Positions 18,282 through 26,709 of a stretch of DNA of 40,805 nucleotides are shown piece by piece; positions within the stretch are counted from its first letter, which is position 1; each line of letters opens with the position of its first letter. A program made the translations under genes and the position numbers. Origin of the DNA: Mycobacterium sp. (GTDB taxonomy: Bacteria; Actinomycetota; Actinomycetes; Mycobacteriales; Mycobacteriaceae); the NCBI RefSeq assembly GCF_025965855.1, contig NZ_JAOPWB010000140.1:1-40805 (forward strand), read 5' to 3'. The notes below the pieces were generated by a model. That model made no database searches. It had not been told where the DNA came from and saw only the letters and a program-made list of their open reading frames with translations.

Positions 18282-18361
18282 ACCTAGCTAACACGAATCA
18301 GCTGGGGGATTGGTTCAACAAATCATTTTGCTCATATGTGGAATAGCACTGGCACTGAGGG

Positions 18362-18375
18362 CAATACGAGTATTG
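18362..18375. promoter_or_regulatory. Palindrome CAATAC-GA-GTATTG upstream of the P450 gene
   Basis: Perfect 6-bp arms two bases apart, in AT-richer DNA about 80 bp upstream of the P450 start and just past the monooxygenase stop. A TetR-like operator or part of a promoter is possible; no regulator gene is adjacent. Confidence 0.4.
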
Positions 18376-18389
18376 TATGTTTGCCAAAC

Positions 18390-19598
18390 TTAGCGGAGCT
18401 GGCGCGACGACGAAGCGGTTTCGAGTTCCGCGGCAATGCGCCGGGCAACGTTTCTGGACTGCTTGGCGACAAAGCCGAGCAGCCCGGGACGAGATTGGAA
18501 GCCGATGAACCGCAGGCCCGGTGCGGCCGGCATTTCGCCGGCGGCCACGGGCAAGCCGCACTCATCGAGCACGCCGAGGTGACCTACCATGGGTTCCAGG
18601 CCGCGCCGGTAGCCCGTGGCGCAGATGACCGCGTCCGGTTTCAGGCGCCGTCCGTCGACCAACCAGACGTCGGAACCGTCGAATCGCTCGATGGTCGGAA
18701 CCACCTCGAACGAACCGTCGCGGATCGCCTCGATCACTTCCCTATCGACGATCGCGGGTGCGCGGCCCAGCCTGATCCCGCGGGCGAACACGCCTTCGGC
18801 GGGCGTCGGCAACCCGAATGCGGCGAGGTCTCCGATGCTCAACCGGCGACCGAACGCGGCCAATGCATCAGCGAGCCGGACGGGCGCGCGGAAAAGCGGC
18901 GTCGCGATCAGATCCGAGGGCAGCCCGCCGGGCAACGAGCGCAGCATGATGTTCGGTGACGTACGCACCGCTAGCCACGCTTTCCGCGCTCCACCGGAGG
19001 CCACGTCGTGGACGATCTCCATCGCCGACGAACCGGCTCCCACCAGGAGGACGCGTTTGTCGCGGTACGGGGCGGGGTTGCGGTAGGCCGACGAATGCAG
19101 CACGCGGCCCTTGAAGCCGTCCAGGCCCGGCCATAAGGGCATTCGTGGCGTGTGTTCGTATCCGGTCGCCATGACCACCTGGCGGCAGGCGATATCGCCG
19201 GACGTGGTTCGCACCAACCAGCCGTCGCGGTGGCGGTCGATCTGGCAGACCTCGGTGTTGAGCCGCAACTCGATCCCGTCGTCGCGGGCGTGTCTTTCCA
19301 GGTGGTCGACGACTTGATCGCGGGTCGGAAAAATCGGAGTGTCTTTGGGATATGGCCGGCCGGGGAGATGCGAAAATTGCTTGCACGTATTGAGTTTCAG
19401 CCTGTCGTAGCGCCCTCGCCAGGATGAGGCCACCTCGTCGGCGCGGTCGATCAGCAGTGGACGTACGCCACGGTCGCTCAGGCTGAGCGCCATCGAGACT
19501 CCGGCTGCCCCGGCGCCGACGACGACGACCTGATACTCCAGTGGTTCGGTTTTGACGAGCCTAAGCTCCGAATTTCGTTGCATAGCTTTCCTGTCCAC
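18390..19598 (-). CDS. Flavin-dependent monooxygenase (FMO/Baeyer-Villiger type)
   Basis: A 402-residue NAD(P)H-dependent flavoprotein. The FAD Rossmann motif GAGAAG is at residues 28-33, the FMO fingerprint F-x-G-x-x-x-H-x-x-x-Y is present as FKGRVLHSSAY, the NADPH motif GAGSSA follows about 20 residues later, and ICATGYR lies near residue 330. YDRLKLNTCKQFSHLPG is typical of class B flavin monooxygenases acting on small molecules, including putative indole-3-pyruvate-monooxygenase-like enzymes. Starts at 19598 or at the Met five codons on are possible. Its position just upstream of a P450 suggests a paired oxidative step on one substrate; that is inference. Confidence 0.88.
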   Translation of the reverse strand: MDRKAMQRNSELRLVKTEPLEYQVVVVGAGAAGVSMALSLSDRGVRPLLIDRADEVASSWRGRYDRLKLNTCKQFSHLPGRPYPKDTPIFPTRDQVVDHLERHARDDGIELRLNTEVCQIDRHRDGWLVRTTSGDIACRQVVMATGYEHTPRMPLWPGLDGFKGRVLHSSAYRNPAPYRDKRVLLVGAGSSAMEIVHDVASGGARKAWLAVRTSPNIMLRSLPGGLPSDLIATPLFRAPVRLADALAAFGRRLSIGDLAAFGLPTPAEGVFARGIRLGRAPAIVDREVIEAIRDGSFEVVPTIERFDGSDVWLVDGRRLKPDAVICATGYRRGLEPMVGHLGVLDECGLPVAAGEMPAAPGLRFIGFQSRPGLLGFVAKQSRNVARRIAAELETASSSRQLR

Positions 19599-19957
19599 TG
19601 ACGTCCAGCATGCGGCCCTGGATGGACCTCACAACCGGCCTATATATCTCCGACGATGTTGCGGCACAATTGGTTCAGGAACCCGCTTCATTTGACTCGT
19701 GTGAAATTGGCAGCGGCAAAACAATTTTCGCGCCGCGGCACTTTCCCGGCGCTCGCAGCCGCGGTGCGACGGTCCGCTAAGACCGCGACGCGGGCGTGGC
19801 CGAAGGGGCCGACGCGGGTTGCGGATCGAAATCAGGATTTAAACCGTTGAACACACGCCCGAAACATCCCCGTTCGAGGCTTCACCCGTCTACCGCGTCA
19901 CTTCGCATCGCAGCGTGAATTACTGCCCGTTGGCTCGAATTGGGGTGTGCCTTAACC
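19599..19957. other. Divergent intergenic region upstream of amt
   Basis: About 360 bp between the monooxygenase (minus) and amt (plus). It contains an AT-rich TATATAT near 19640 and a GlnR-like site (listed separately) 93 bp upstream of amt. No gene is evident. Confidence 0.4.
19849..19865 (+). promoter_or_regulatory. GlnR-like box upstream of amt
   Basis: GAACAC-ACGCCC-GAAAC. The actinobacterial GlnR consensus is GnTnAC, six bases, GnAAC; this site departs from it only at the T. Its position about 93 bp upstream of an ammonium transporter gene is where GlnR activates nitrogen-starvation genes. The match is short and could be chance. Confidence 0.4.
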
Positions 19958-21370
19958 ATGTTGCCCTATCCCGATTGGCTGAATCCCGGCGATAACGCCT
20001 GGCAGTTGATGGCCGCGACTCTGGTCGGCCTAATGAGCATCCCCGGCATCGCCGTGCTGTACGGCGGCATCGTGCAGAAGAAGTGGGCCGTCAACACCAT
20101 GCTGATGGCCTTCACCGGATTCTCGCTGGTGCTGGTCGTGTGGGTCCTCTGGGTCTTCAAGATGGGTTTCGGCGAGCCGCTCAAGCTCGGCCCGGGCATC
20201 TTGAGGGCCGCGGTGGGCATTCCGCACACCATCCTGGGCAGTGACAATCAGGGACAGGCCGTCATCCCGTTGTTGGACGGCGCCATGCCGAAGTTCCGCT
20301 TCTCGGAGACCACGCTGGCGTACTTCCAGTTCGTGTTCGCCGCTATCACGCCGCTGCTGTTTCTCGGCAGCGTCGTCGGCCGGATCAGCTTCAAGGTGTG
20401 GCTGATCTTCGTTCCGCTGTGGTCGACGTTCGCCTATTCGGTCAACGCGTTCCTGTTGTGGGGCGGCGGCTGGTGGGGACAGGCGGGCGCGCTGGACTAC
20501 AGCGGTGGGTACGTGATCCACCTAGCCGCCGGAACCAGCGGATTCGTCGCCGCCGCGGTGATCGGTCCGCGGTTGGCCCGCGACCGGGAACGCGCCGTGC
20601 CCAACAACCTTCCGATGGCCGCGGTCGGGGCCGGCGTCCTGTGGCTGGGCTGGAACGGGTTCAACGGCGGCGACCCTTACTTCTCGGGTGCCGACGCGTC
20701 ACTGGCGGTGATCAACACGAACCTCACCACCGCCGTCGCGCTGCTCACCTGGGTGATCTGGGACATCTTCGTGAGCAAGCAGCGCAAGCCGACGTTCCTC
20801 GGCGCGGTCAACGGCATGATCACCGGGCTGGTCGCAATCACCCCCGCGGCCGGCTATGTCAACACCTTCGGCGCGATGATCATCGGCGTCGTCGCCTCTT
20901 CCCTGGTCTGGATGTCGTGGAACTGGCTCGGCCGGGCGAGGCTCTTCAAGAAGGTCGACGACACCCTCGGCGTTTTCCATACCCACGGCGTGGCGGGCTT
21001 GGCGGGCGGACTGCTCGTCGGGGTACTCGCCGACCCGAAAATCGTTGTGTACCTGGGTGGCAGCACCGGGCAGGACGTGACCTACGCCGGTTGGCTGTAC
21101 GGCCACCATCCCAAACAGATCCTGATTCAGGCCGGGGCTGCGGGCACGGTCATCGTCTGGGATGCGCTCGTCACGTTCGTCATCCTGAGAGTCCTCGGAC
21201 TCTTCATGAAGTTGCGGCTGCCCGACGAGGTGCTGGAAACTGGCGACCTCGGCGCGCACGACGAAGAGGCCTACCCCGACGAAGGCCTCGTCACGGGCCG
21301 GCGGGTCGAACCGTTGGCGGCCGCGCGGACCCAGGCGGCCGAAGAGCCCGCCGAAACCGCGGACGATTGA
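19958..21370 (+). CDS. amt: Ammonium transporter, Amt family
   Basis: A 470-residue membrane protein with 11 helices that conducts ammonium. The family signature is clear: DYSGGYVIHLAAGTSGFVAA with the first pore His, GWNGFNGG, and GVFHTHGVAGLAGG with the second pore His. The N-terminal GGIVQKKWAVNTMLM helix follows the usual plan. A cytoplasmic tail of about 50 residues is acidic. I chose ATG 19958; a TTG six codons earlier is possible, and neither has a strong ribosome site. A PII gene follows after 15 bp, the usual amtB-glnK pair. glnD, which I remember as third in this operon in M. tuberculosis, is absent, so this may be an additional copy. Confidence 0.93.
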   Translation: MLPYPDWLNPGDNAWQLMAATLVGLMSIPGIAVLYGGIVQKKWAVNTMLMAFTGFSLVLVVWVLWVFKMGFGEPLKLGPGILRAAVGIPHTILGSDNQGQAVIPLLDGAMPKFRFSETTLAYFQFVFAAITPLLFLGSVVGRISFKVWLIFVPLWSTFAYSVNAFLLWGGGWWGQAGALDYSGGYVIHLAAGTSGFVAAAVIGPRLARDRERAVPNNLPMAAVGAGVLWLGWNGFNGGDPYFSGADASLAVINTNLTTAVALLTWVIWDIFVSKQRKPTFLGAVNGMITGLVAITPAAGYVNTFGAMIIGVVASSLVWMSWNWLGRARLFKKVDDTLGVFHTHGVAGLAGGLLVGVLADPKIVVYLGGSTGQDVTYAGWLYGHHPKQILIQAGAAGTVIVWDALVTFVILRVLGLFMKLRLPDEVLETGDLGAHDEEAYPDEGLVTGRRVEPLAAARTQAAEEPAETADD

Positions 21371-21724
<354 letters not shown>

Positions 21725-21738
21725 CGGCGAATCCCGCG

Positions 21739-22899
21739 TCAGGCTGCCGTCGGCAACCGGCCCGGCTTGTAGCCGAACACCGCCGAGGTGGGGCCTACGA
21801 GATGTCGCACCTTGATCCGGGTGAAGCCACCGGCGCGAAGCAGCTCCGCGCAGGCGGCGGTGGAGGATTCGTAGCCCTCGCGCGACTCCATCATGATGTT
21901 GAGGCTGGACAGCAGGCTCATGTAATTGTTGCCGTGGCTCTTCGCCAGCCTGGACCGAATCATGGCGTCGTACACGATGATTGCGCCGCCGGGCGGAGTC
22001 GCCGCGTATGCCTTCGCCACCAGTTCCTGACGGATCTCGTGGTTTCGTCCGTGAAACACGTGACCGAACGAAATTACGTCGGCGCGCGGCAGCGGGCCTT
22101 CGAGGAAGTCTCCCTCGACGAAGTCCAATCGGCCGCCCAAATCGAACGACTCGACATATTCTTCGAATATCGGTCGCACGGCCGGGAAGTCGAAGCCCGT
22201 GCCGCGCAAGTGACGGTGGGTCAGCGCGACCCGCACCGGAAACGCGCCTTGGGCGCAACCGACGTCGCAAAACGTACGAAAGCGCTTCCACGGAAACCGA
22301 GCCGCCAGCAGCGTCGCCTCCCCGGTCGAGATGCCCGTCATCCCGGCTAGAAATCCCTTTAGCGCCAACGGATCACGGTAAAGCATGGAGAAGAATTCGT
22401 TATCACCGCGTTCCTCTTCGGCCCCGGGACGACCGGTGCGAAGGAGATCGTCCAGGCTCGACCAAAGGCCGTACAGACGCTTGCTTGACAACTCCATCAG
22501 CCCACCGACATAGCTCGGCTTGGTCCGGTCGAGGAACATCGAGCTGCGAATCGTATTGGCGTACCGGCCCGCTTTGTCGCGTCGCAGCAATCCGGCGGCG
22601 ACCAAGGCGTCCAGTGCTGTAGCCGCGGCACGCGGGTGCCAGCCGAGGGCGTCGGCCAGCTCCCTTTCGGAGGCCGGTCCATTGCCCAACTCGGTAAAAA
22701 CGCCTGATTCGACCGCCGAAAGTATCAGTCGTGAGGACCAAAAGGACATGCCCATCTGCACGATGTCCTCCGGGCCACCGAAGCGGCGCAACAGGGGACC
22801 CAGGATCGGATTCTGGAAGGCGCGCATCATCCGTTGTTCGCGGCGGATGTCTTGAGCGCGGTTGCGCACGGACGGCGTGGAACCTACGTCGAGCATCAT
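21739..22899 (-). CDS. SAM-dependent O-methyltransferase with winged-helix dimerisation domain
   Basis: About 386 residues from the ATG at 22899, which has GGAAGGG upstream; an in-frame ATG at 22983 would add 28 basic residues unlike the family. The N-terminal half is a winged-helix dimerisation domain (SAVESGVFTELGNGPASERE, then HPRAAATALDALVAAGLLRR). The C-terminal half is a Rossmann core with motif I FCDVGCAQGAFPV, then GTGFDFPAV, VEGDFLEGPLPRADVISFGH and PPGGAIIVYDAMI. This is the plan of hydroxyneurosporene/phenol O-methyltransferases in secondary metabolism. The Gly-rich loop carries Cys-Ala in place of G-G. The substrate is unknown. It converges with glnK, 14 bp apart. Confidence 0.85.
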   Translation of the reverse strand: MMLDVGSTPSVRNRAQDIRREQRMMRAFQNPILGPLLRRFGGPEDIVQMGMSFWSSRLILSAVESGVFTELGNGPASERELADALGWHPRAAATALDALVAAGLLRRDKAGRYANTIRSSMFLDRTKPSYVGGLMELSSKRLYGLWSSLDDLLRTGRPGAEEERGDNEFFSMLYRDPLALKGFLAGMTGISTGEATLLAARFPWKRFRTFCDVGCAQGAFPVRVALTHRHLRGTGFDFPAVRPIFEEYVESFDLGGRLDFVEGDFLEGPLPRADVISFGHVFHGRNHEIRQELVAKAYAATPPGGAIIVYDAMIRSRLAKSHGNNYMSLLSSLNIMMESREGYESSTAACAELLRAGGFTRIKVRHLVGPTSAVFGYKPGRLPTAA

Positions 22900-23262
22900 C
22901 GTGGCAAGCCCTTCCGATTGACTCCAGGTCTTTGCGGTGAAACGTTGCCGGCGCCTCCGTGGTTCGCCGATCACTGCCGCCACGGGGATTGCCCGTCATC
23001 ACGTCGACCGCCGCCGAGGTGGAGGCGGGCGGGATCCATCAGTTAGCTGGCGCGCTCAATTCGCGAACACGAGGGGCACAACCGGCGAATTGTTTGGGTT
23101 AGTGACGCGCGCGAGCGAGCACACTGTGACATTCAACTCCCCAGGTGATGAATTGTAAGAGTTTCCTTATTTATGGACCGCTGTCCACTCGCCGCGGTGG
23201 TTAGCTCTGTTGCCGAAAACACCTGTAAAATACGGTGGTTGGTGTTCGCCGTCCGATCGGCC

Positions 23263-23282
23263 GCGGTTAATTGTTTAACCGC
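23263..23282. promoter_or_regulatory. Perfect palindrome GCGGTTAA-N4-TTAACCGC
   Basis: Eight-base perfect arms at 23263-23270 and 23275-23282, four bases apart. It lies in the AT-rich region about 210 bp upstream of the beta-propeller gene. The geometry suits a dimeric regulator; a transcript hairpin is less likely because no gene ends nearby. Confidence 0.5.
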
Positions 23283-23309
23283 AGCAGGGGTCATATCGCT
23301 ATTATTGCC

Positions 23310-23323
23310 GTGACGTGGGTCAC
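23310..23323. promoter_or_regulatory. CRP-like site GTGAC-GTGG-GTCAC
   Basis: GTGACGTGGGTCAC is a perfect inverted repeat matching the mycobacterial CRP pattern GTG-N8-CAC (full form TGTGA-N6-TCACA; here the left T is C). It is about 170 bp upstream of the beta-propeller start. Confidence 0.5.
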
Positions 23324-23494
23324 ACTGCGCAGCGCGAAATAAATTTGCCCAGAATTTCGTCAGTAAAATTTGTTAAAAGCAATCATCTCTGGGTGCTGTA
23401 GCGCGGTTTATCCAGGGCCGCAGGTGTCGAACGGAGTCGCTGCGACCCTGTGGCGCCCGCGGACGTATCACGAGCGAGCGAAGGCGGTGCCAGC

Positions 23495-24604
23495 ATGCGC
23501 GAGGTGAACCACCGGAAGGACACCGGCGGGGGCCAGGCCATCGAATTGGGCGCGGCAGCCGGATTCCCGATCGTCGTGCAGATCGCCGTGCGCCAAGGTC
23601 CGATCAGCGGCATCGCCGCCAGCCCGGACGGCACCCGACTGATGGTGGCCAACTACGGCCGCGACAGTGTCTCGGTCATCGACACCGACACCTGCGGCGT
23701 CGTGCAGACCGTTCCCGGCCTCGACGAGCCGTTCGCGCTCGCCGTGGGCAGCCGCGACACCAACCGCGCATATGTCAGCACCGTGACACCGGCGTATGAC
23801 TCGATCGGGGTCATCGACGTGCCAACCAACACGGTCATCGCGACGCATCCGCTGGCGCTCAGCGTGAGCGACCTGGCGGTCAGCCCCGATGGGAATTACG
23901 TCTACGCGAGCCGCAACGGCGCCGGCGGCCCCGACGTCGTCGTCCTGGACACCAGGACCGGGCGTGCGGAGGAGATCGCTCTGCCACACCGGCCGGGAAC
24001 CACCGCGGAATGCGTCCGGGCCAGCGCCGAGGGAGGCCGCCTGTACGTCGCCACCAACGGCGCCGCCGGCGGACAGCTCGTCGTGATCGACGCGCACGCG
24101 CAGACCCGACGGCGCGTTCTCGGTACCGTCGAGATCGGTTTGCCCATCCGCGACGTCGCGCTCAGCCCCAATGGCGCGATCGCCTACGTGGCCAGTTGCG
24201 CTCCCGAATTGGGCGCGGTGATCGACGTCGTCGACACCCGCACCGCGAAAATCACCGGCACCAGCAAGATCAGCGAGGTCGGGGGCATCCTCACCGGCCT
24301 GACGCTCAGCGGCGACGGCGATCGCGCCTACCTGGTCAGCGACGACGGCGTCACGGTGCTGTCCACCCTCACCCACGACGTCGTCGGCACCATCAGGGTG
24401 GCGAACCAGCCGTCGTGCGTGGTCGAAAGCGCCGACGCCAGATACCTATACATCGCCGACTATTCCGGCACGGTCACGGTGGCACCGGTCGCCTCGATCG
24501 TCGCGTTGGGCGTCGAGACCGCAGAAGTCTCCGTGCCGGAGAGTGCACCCCCGGCCGACTGGGTCGTGCCCGAATTGCTGCAGCGCGAGCCGGCTCTCGC
24601 CTGA
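23495..24604 (+). CDS. YVTN-type beta-propeller protein, Rv1057-like
   Basis: A 369-residue protein built from about seven repeats of roughly 45 residues with the pattern VSPDG...YVAN...VSVIDT-x-T, e.g. GIAASPDGTRLMVANYG, LAVSPDGNYVYASRNG, VALSPNGAIAYVASC and LTLSGDGDRAYLVSDDG. This gives a seven-bladed propeller. It has no signal peptide. The ATG at 23495 was chosen over a GTG at 23450. Position directly before fadD14 marks it as the counterpart of M. tuberculosis Rv1057, a stress-induced propeller protein with no known biochemical activity. The long AT-rich upstream region suggests complex regulation. Confidence 0.85.
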   Translation: MREVNHRKDTGGGQAIELGAAAGFPIVVQIAVRQGPISGIAASPDGTRLMVANYGRDSVSVIDTDTCGVVQTVPGLDEPFALAVGSRDTNRAYVSTVTPAYDSIGVIDVPTNTVIATHPLALSVSDLAVSPDGNYVYASRNGAGGPDVVVLDTRTGRAEEIALPHRPGTTAECVRASAEGGRLYVATNGAAGGQLVVIDAHAQTRRRVLGTVEIGLPIRDVALSPNGAIAYVASCAPELGAVIDVVDTRTAKITGTSKISEVGGILTGLTLSGDGDRAYLVSDDGVTVLSTLTHDVVGTIRVANQPSCVVESADARYLYIADYSGTVTVAPVASIVALGVETAEVSVPESAPPADWVVPELLQREPALA

Positions 24605-24666
24605 CGCTTCACCCGGGTAAGCCCGGGTAAAACGGGCATTGTCGGGGAACCGGTTTTCTCATGGCC

Positions 24667-24699
24667 GTGTGCGGCGATAGCATTCGCCCGACCGCACAC
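24667..24699. promoter_or_regulatory. Inverted repeat GTGTGCGG-N17-CCGCACAC
   Basis: Perfect 8-bp arms at 24667-24674 and 24692-24699 in the 134-bp gap before fadD14. It could be a regulator site or a terminator for the propeller gene. A tandem CCCGGGTAA is also present at about 24612-24630. Confidence 0.4.
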
Positions 24700-24738
24700 G
24701 AGGCGGTGCCGCGTCGAGACTTCTAAGGCGGTACAGCG

Positions 24739-26367
24739 ATGGACAGCACGATGCAGGACTTTCCGCTGACGGTCGCCGCGATCATGCGGCACGGCTGCGG
24801 GGTACACGGAGCACGTACGGTCACCACGGCCACCGGGGACGGCTACCGTCAAGCCACCTACCGCGAACTGGGTGAACAGGCCGCCCAGTTGGCAAACGCA
24901 TTGCGCCGCCTCGGCGTTACCGGAGACCAGCGCGTCGCGACGTTCATGTGGAACAACCTCGAGCACCTGGCGACCTACCTCGCGGTGCCGTCGATGGGCG
25001 CCGTCCTGCACACCCTCAACATCCGCCTGTTCCCCGAGCAGATCGCCTATGTGGCCAACGAGGCCGAAGACCAGGTGGTGCTGGTCGACGCGTCACTCGC
25101 CAAACTGCTGGCGCCGGTCCTCACCCAACTCGAGAGCGTACACACGGTGATCATGGTGGGGGAAGGCGACACCGGGCCGCTGCAGGAATCCGGCAAGACC
25201 GTACTGAGCTACGCCGAATTGATTGACGCCGAATCACCCGACTTTGGGTGGCCGCAGATCGACGAGAGGTCCGCGGCCGCGATGTGCTACACCAGCGGCA
25301 CCACCGGCAACCCGAAAGGCGTGGTCTACAGCCATCGTTCGAGTTTCCTGCACGCCATGGCGACGTGTGCCACGAACGGCATCGGCGTCGGCGCGATCGA
25401 CAGCGTGCTGCCGATCGTGCCGATGTTTCACGCGAACGCGTGGGGGCTGCCGTACGCGGCGCTGATGGCGGGTGCCGACCTGGTGCTCCCCGATTGCCAT
25501 CTCGACGCCCGCTCGCTGATCGGCATGGTGGAGACCCTGCGGCCCACGGTGGCCGGCGCCGTCCCGACCATCTGGAACGACGTGCTGCATCGGTTGGAGG
25601 ATGACCCCGACCACGACGTGTCGTCGCTGCGCCTCGTGGTGTGCGGCGGCTCGGCGGTTCCGGTATCGCTGATGCGCATGTTCGAGGAAAAGCACGGCGT
25701 CCAGATCCGCCAGCTGTGGGGCATGACGGAGACGTCGCCGATGGCCACCATGGCCTGGCCGCCGCCGGGAACCCCGGAGGACCAGCACTGGGCGTTCCGC
25801 GCGACGCAGGGCCAACCGGTATGCGGGGTGGAGATGCGGATCGTCGACGACGACGGCGCGGTGCTGCCCAACGACGGCGACGCCGTGGGCGAGGTGGAGG
25901 TCCGCGGGCCGTGGATCGCCGGCGCCTACTACCTGGGCCGCGACGACTCCAAGTTCGACTCCGGCTGGCTGCGCACCGGCGATGTGGGCCGCATCGACGA
26001 GCGAGGCTTCGTCACGCTGACCGACCGCGCCAAAGACGTCATCAAGTCCGGCGGGGAATGGATCTCGTCGGTCGAGCTGGAGAACTGCCTGATCGGGCAC
26101 CCGCAGGTGCTCGAGGCCGCGGTTGTCGGGGTTCCCGACGAGCGGTGGCAGGAACGGCCCCTCGCGGTCGTCGTGGCCAAGCGCTCGTCGGTAAGCGCCG
26201 AAGACCTGCGAAAGTTCCTCGCAGACAAGGTCGTTCGGTGGTGGCTGCCCGAGCGGTGGACGTTCGTCGAGGAGATTCCGCGCACCAGCGTCGGCAAGTA
26301 CGACAAGAAAGCCATCCGGGCGCGATACGCCGAGCATGGCTATTGGGTGGTCGAGGCCCGCGACTGA
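24739..26367 (+). CDS. fadD14: Fatty-acyl-CoA synthetase FadD14
   Basis: A 542-residue ATP-dependent acyl-CoA ligase of the ANL superfamily that activates fatty acids via an acyl-adenylate. The P-loop-like motif YTSGTTGNPKGV lies at about residues 184-195, the mid-core motif is LWGMTETSP, the hinge is GWLRTGDVG followed by DRAKDVIKSGGEWIS, and the catalytic C-terminal Lys is in PRTSVGKYDKK. Length and position after the Rv1057-like gene fit M. tuberculosis fadD14 (Rv1058). VLHTLNIRLFP is typical of medium/long-chain forms. An ATG four codons in is an alternative start. Confidence 0.9.
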   Translation: MDSTMQDFPLTVAAIMRHGCGVHGARTVTTATGDGYRQATYRELGEQAAQLANALRRLGVTGDQRVATFMWNNLEHLATYLAVPSMGAVLHTLNIRLFPEQIAYVANEAEDQVVLVDASLAKLLAPVLTQLESVHTVIMVGEGDTGPLQESGKTVLSYAELIDAESPDFGWPQIDERSAAAMCYTSGTTGNPKGVVYSHRSSFLHAMATCATNGIGVGAIDSVLPIVPMFHANAWGLPYAALMAGADLVLPDCHLDARSLIGMVETLRPTVAGAVPTIWNDVLHRLEDDPDHDVSSLRLVVCGGSAVPVSLMRMFEEKHGVQIRQLWGMTETSPMATMAWPPPGTPEDQHWAFRATQGQPVCGVEMRIVDDDGAVLPNDGDAVGEVEVRGPWIAGAYYLGRDDSKFDSGWLRTGDVGRIDERGFVTLTDRAKDVIKSGGEWISSVELENCLIGHPQVLEAAVVGVPDERWQERPLAVVVAKRSSVSAEDLRKFLADKVVRWWLPERWTFVEEIPRTSVGKYDKKAIRARYAEHGYWVVEARD

Positions 26368-26383
26368 GCACGTGCGGTTTACC

Positions 26384-26445
26384 CGCGAGCAGACGCAAAA
26401 GTACCCGGTTTGCGGCCCAAAACGGGGCTTTTGCGTCTGCTCGCG
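26384..26445. repeat. 18-bp perfect inverted repeat, probable dispersed element or terminator
   Basis: CGCGAGCAGACGCAAAAG (26384-26401) and its exact complement (26428-26445) flank 26 bases, 16 bp after the fadD14 stop. The inner part also pairs in places (CCCGGTTT with AAAACGGG). I associate the GCGAGCAGACGC motif with dispersed intergenic palindromes in mycobacteria. The RNA would form a long hairpin able to end the fadD14 transcript. The remaining 26446-26709 stretch shows no gene. Confidence 0.75.
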
Positions 26446-26709
26446 AGTGAGGGCGCGCTGAATGAAAGGCGTTATGCCAGTGCCACAATCGCTCGTCGTC
26501 GACGAATCCCTGGCGCCGGCGCGGCCCAATTCCGCCCGTCCGGGAGGTGCGGGAATGGTTGGCGTGCTCGCGGATGCCGCGAGATTGCATCCGTTGCGAT
26601 GAACTTCGGCGTGTCGTCGCAACTGTCTAAGTGTCGCGGAACCCAACGGAGTCTATCGGCTGACGGGCTGACGGGCTGACCCCCAACCGCCTTCGGTACC
26701 GTCGAAATC

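Larger units (their letters stand above)
22900..23494. promoter_or_regulatory. Long AT-rich regulatory region upstream of the beta-propeller gene
   Basis: About 600 bp between divergent genes. From 23100 to 23400 it is clearly AT-richer than its surroundings (TTTCCTTATTTAT, AAATAAATTT, AAAATTTGTTAAAA). It holds two inverted repeats listed separately. The homologous M. tuberculosis gene Rv1057 is known to be controlled by stress regulators (TrcR, MprA), TrcR binding AT-rich DNA, which fits this layout. No gene is visible. Confidence 0.55.

Noticed and set aside
25234..26646. A 470-codon minus-strand open frame across fadD14
   Set aside because: Antisense to a well-defined acyl-CoA ligase; no recognisable motif and His/Arg-rich composition.
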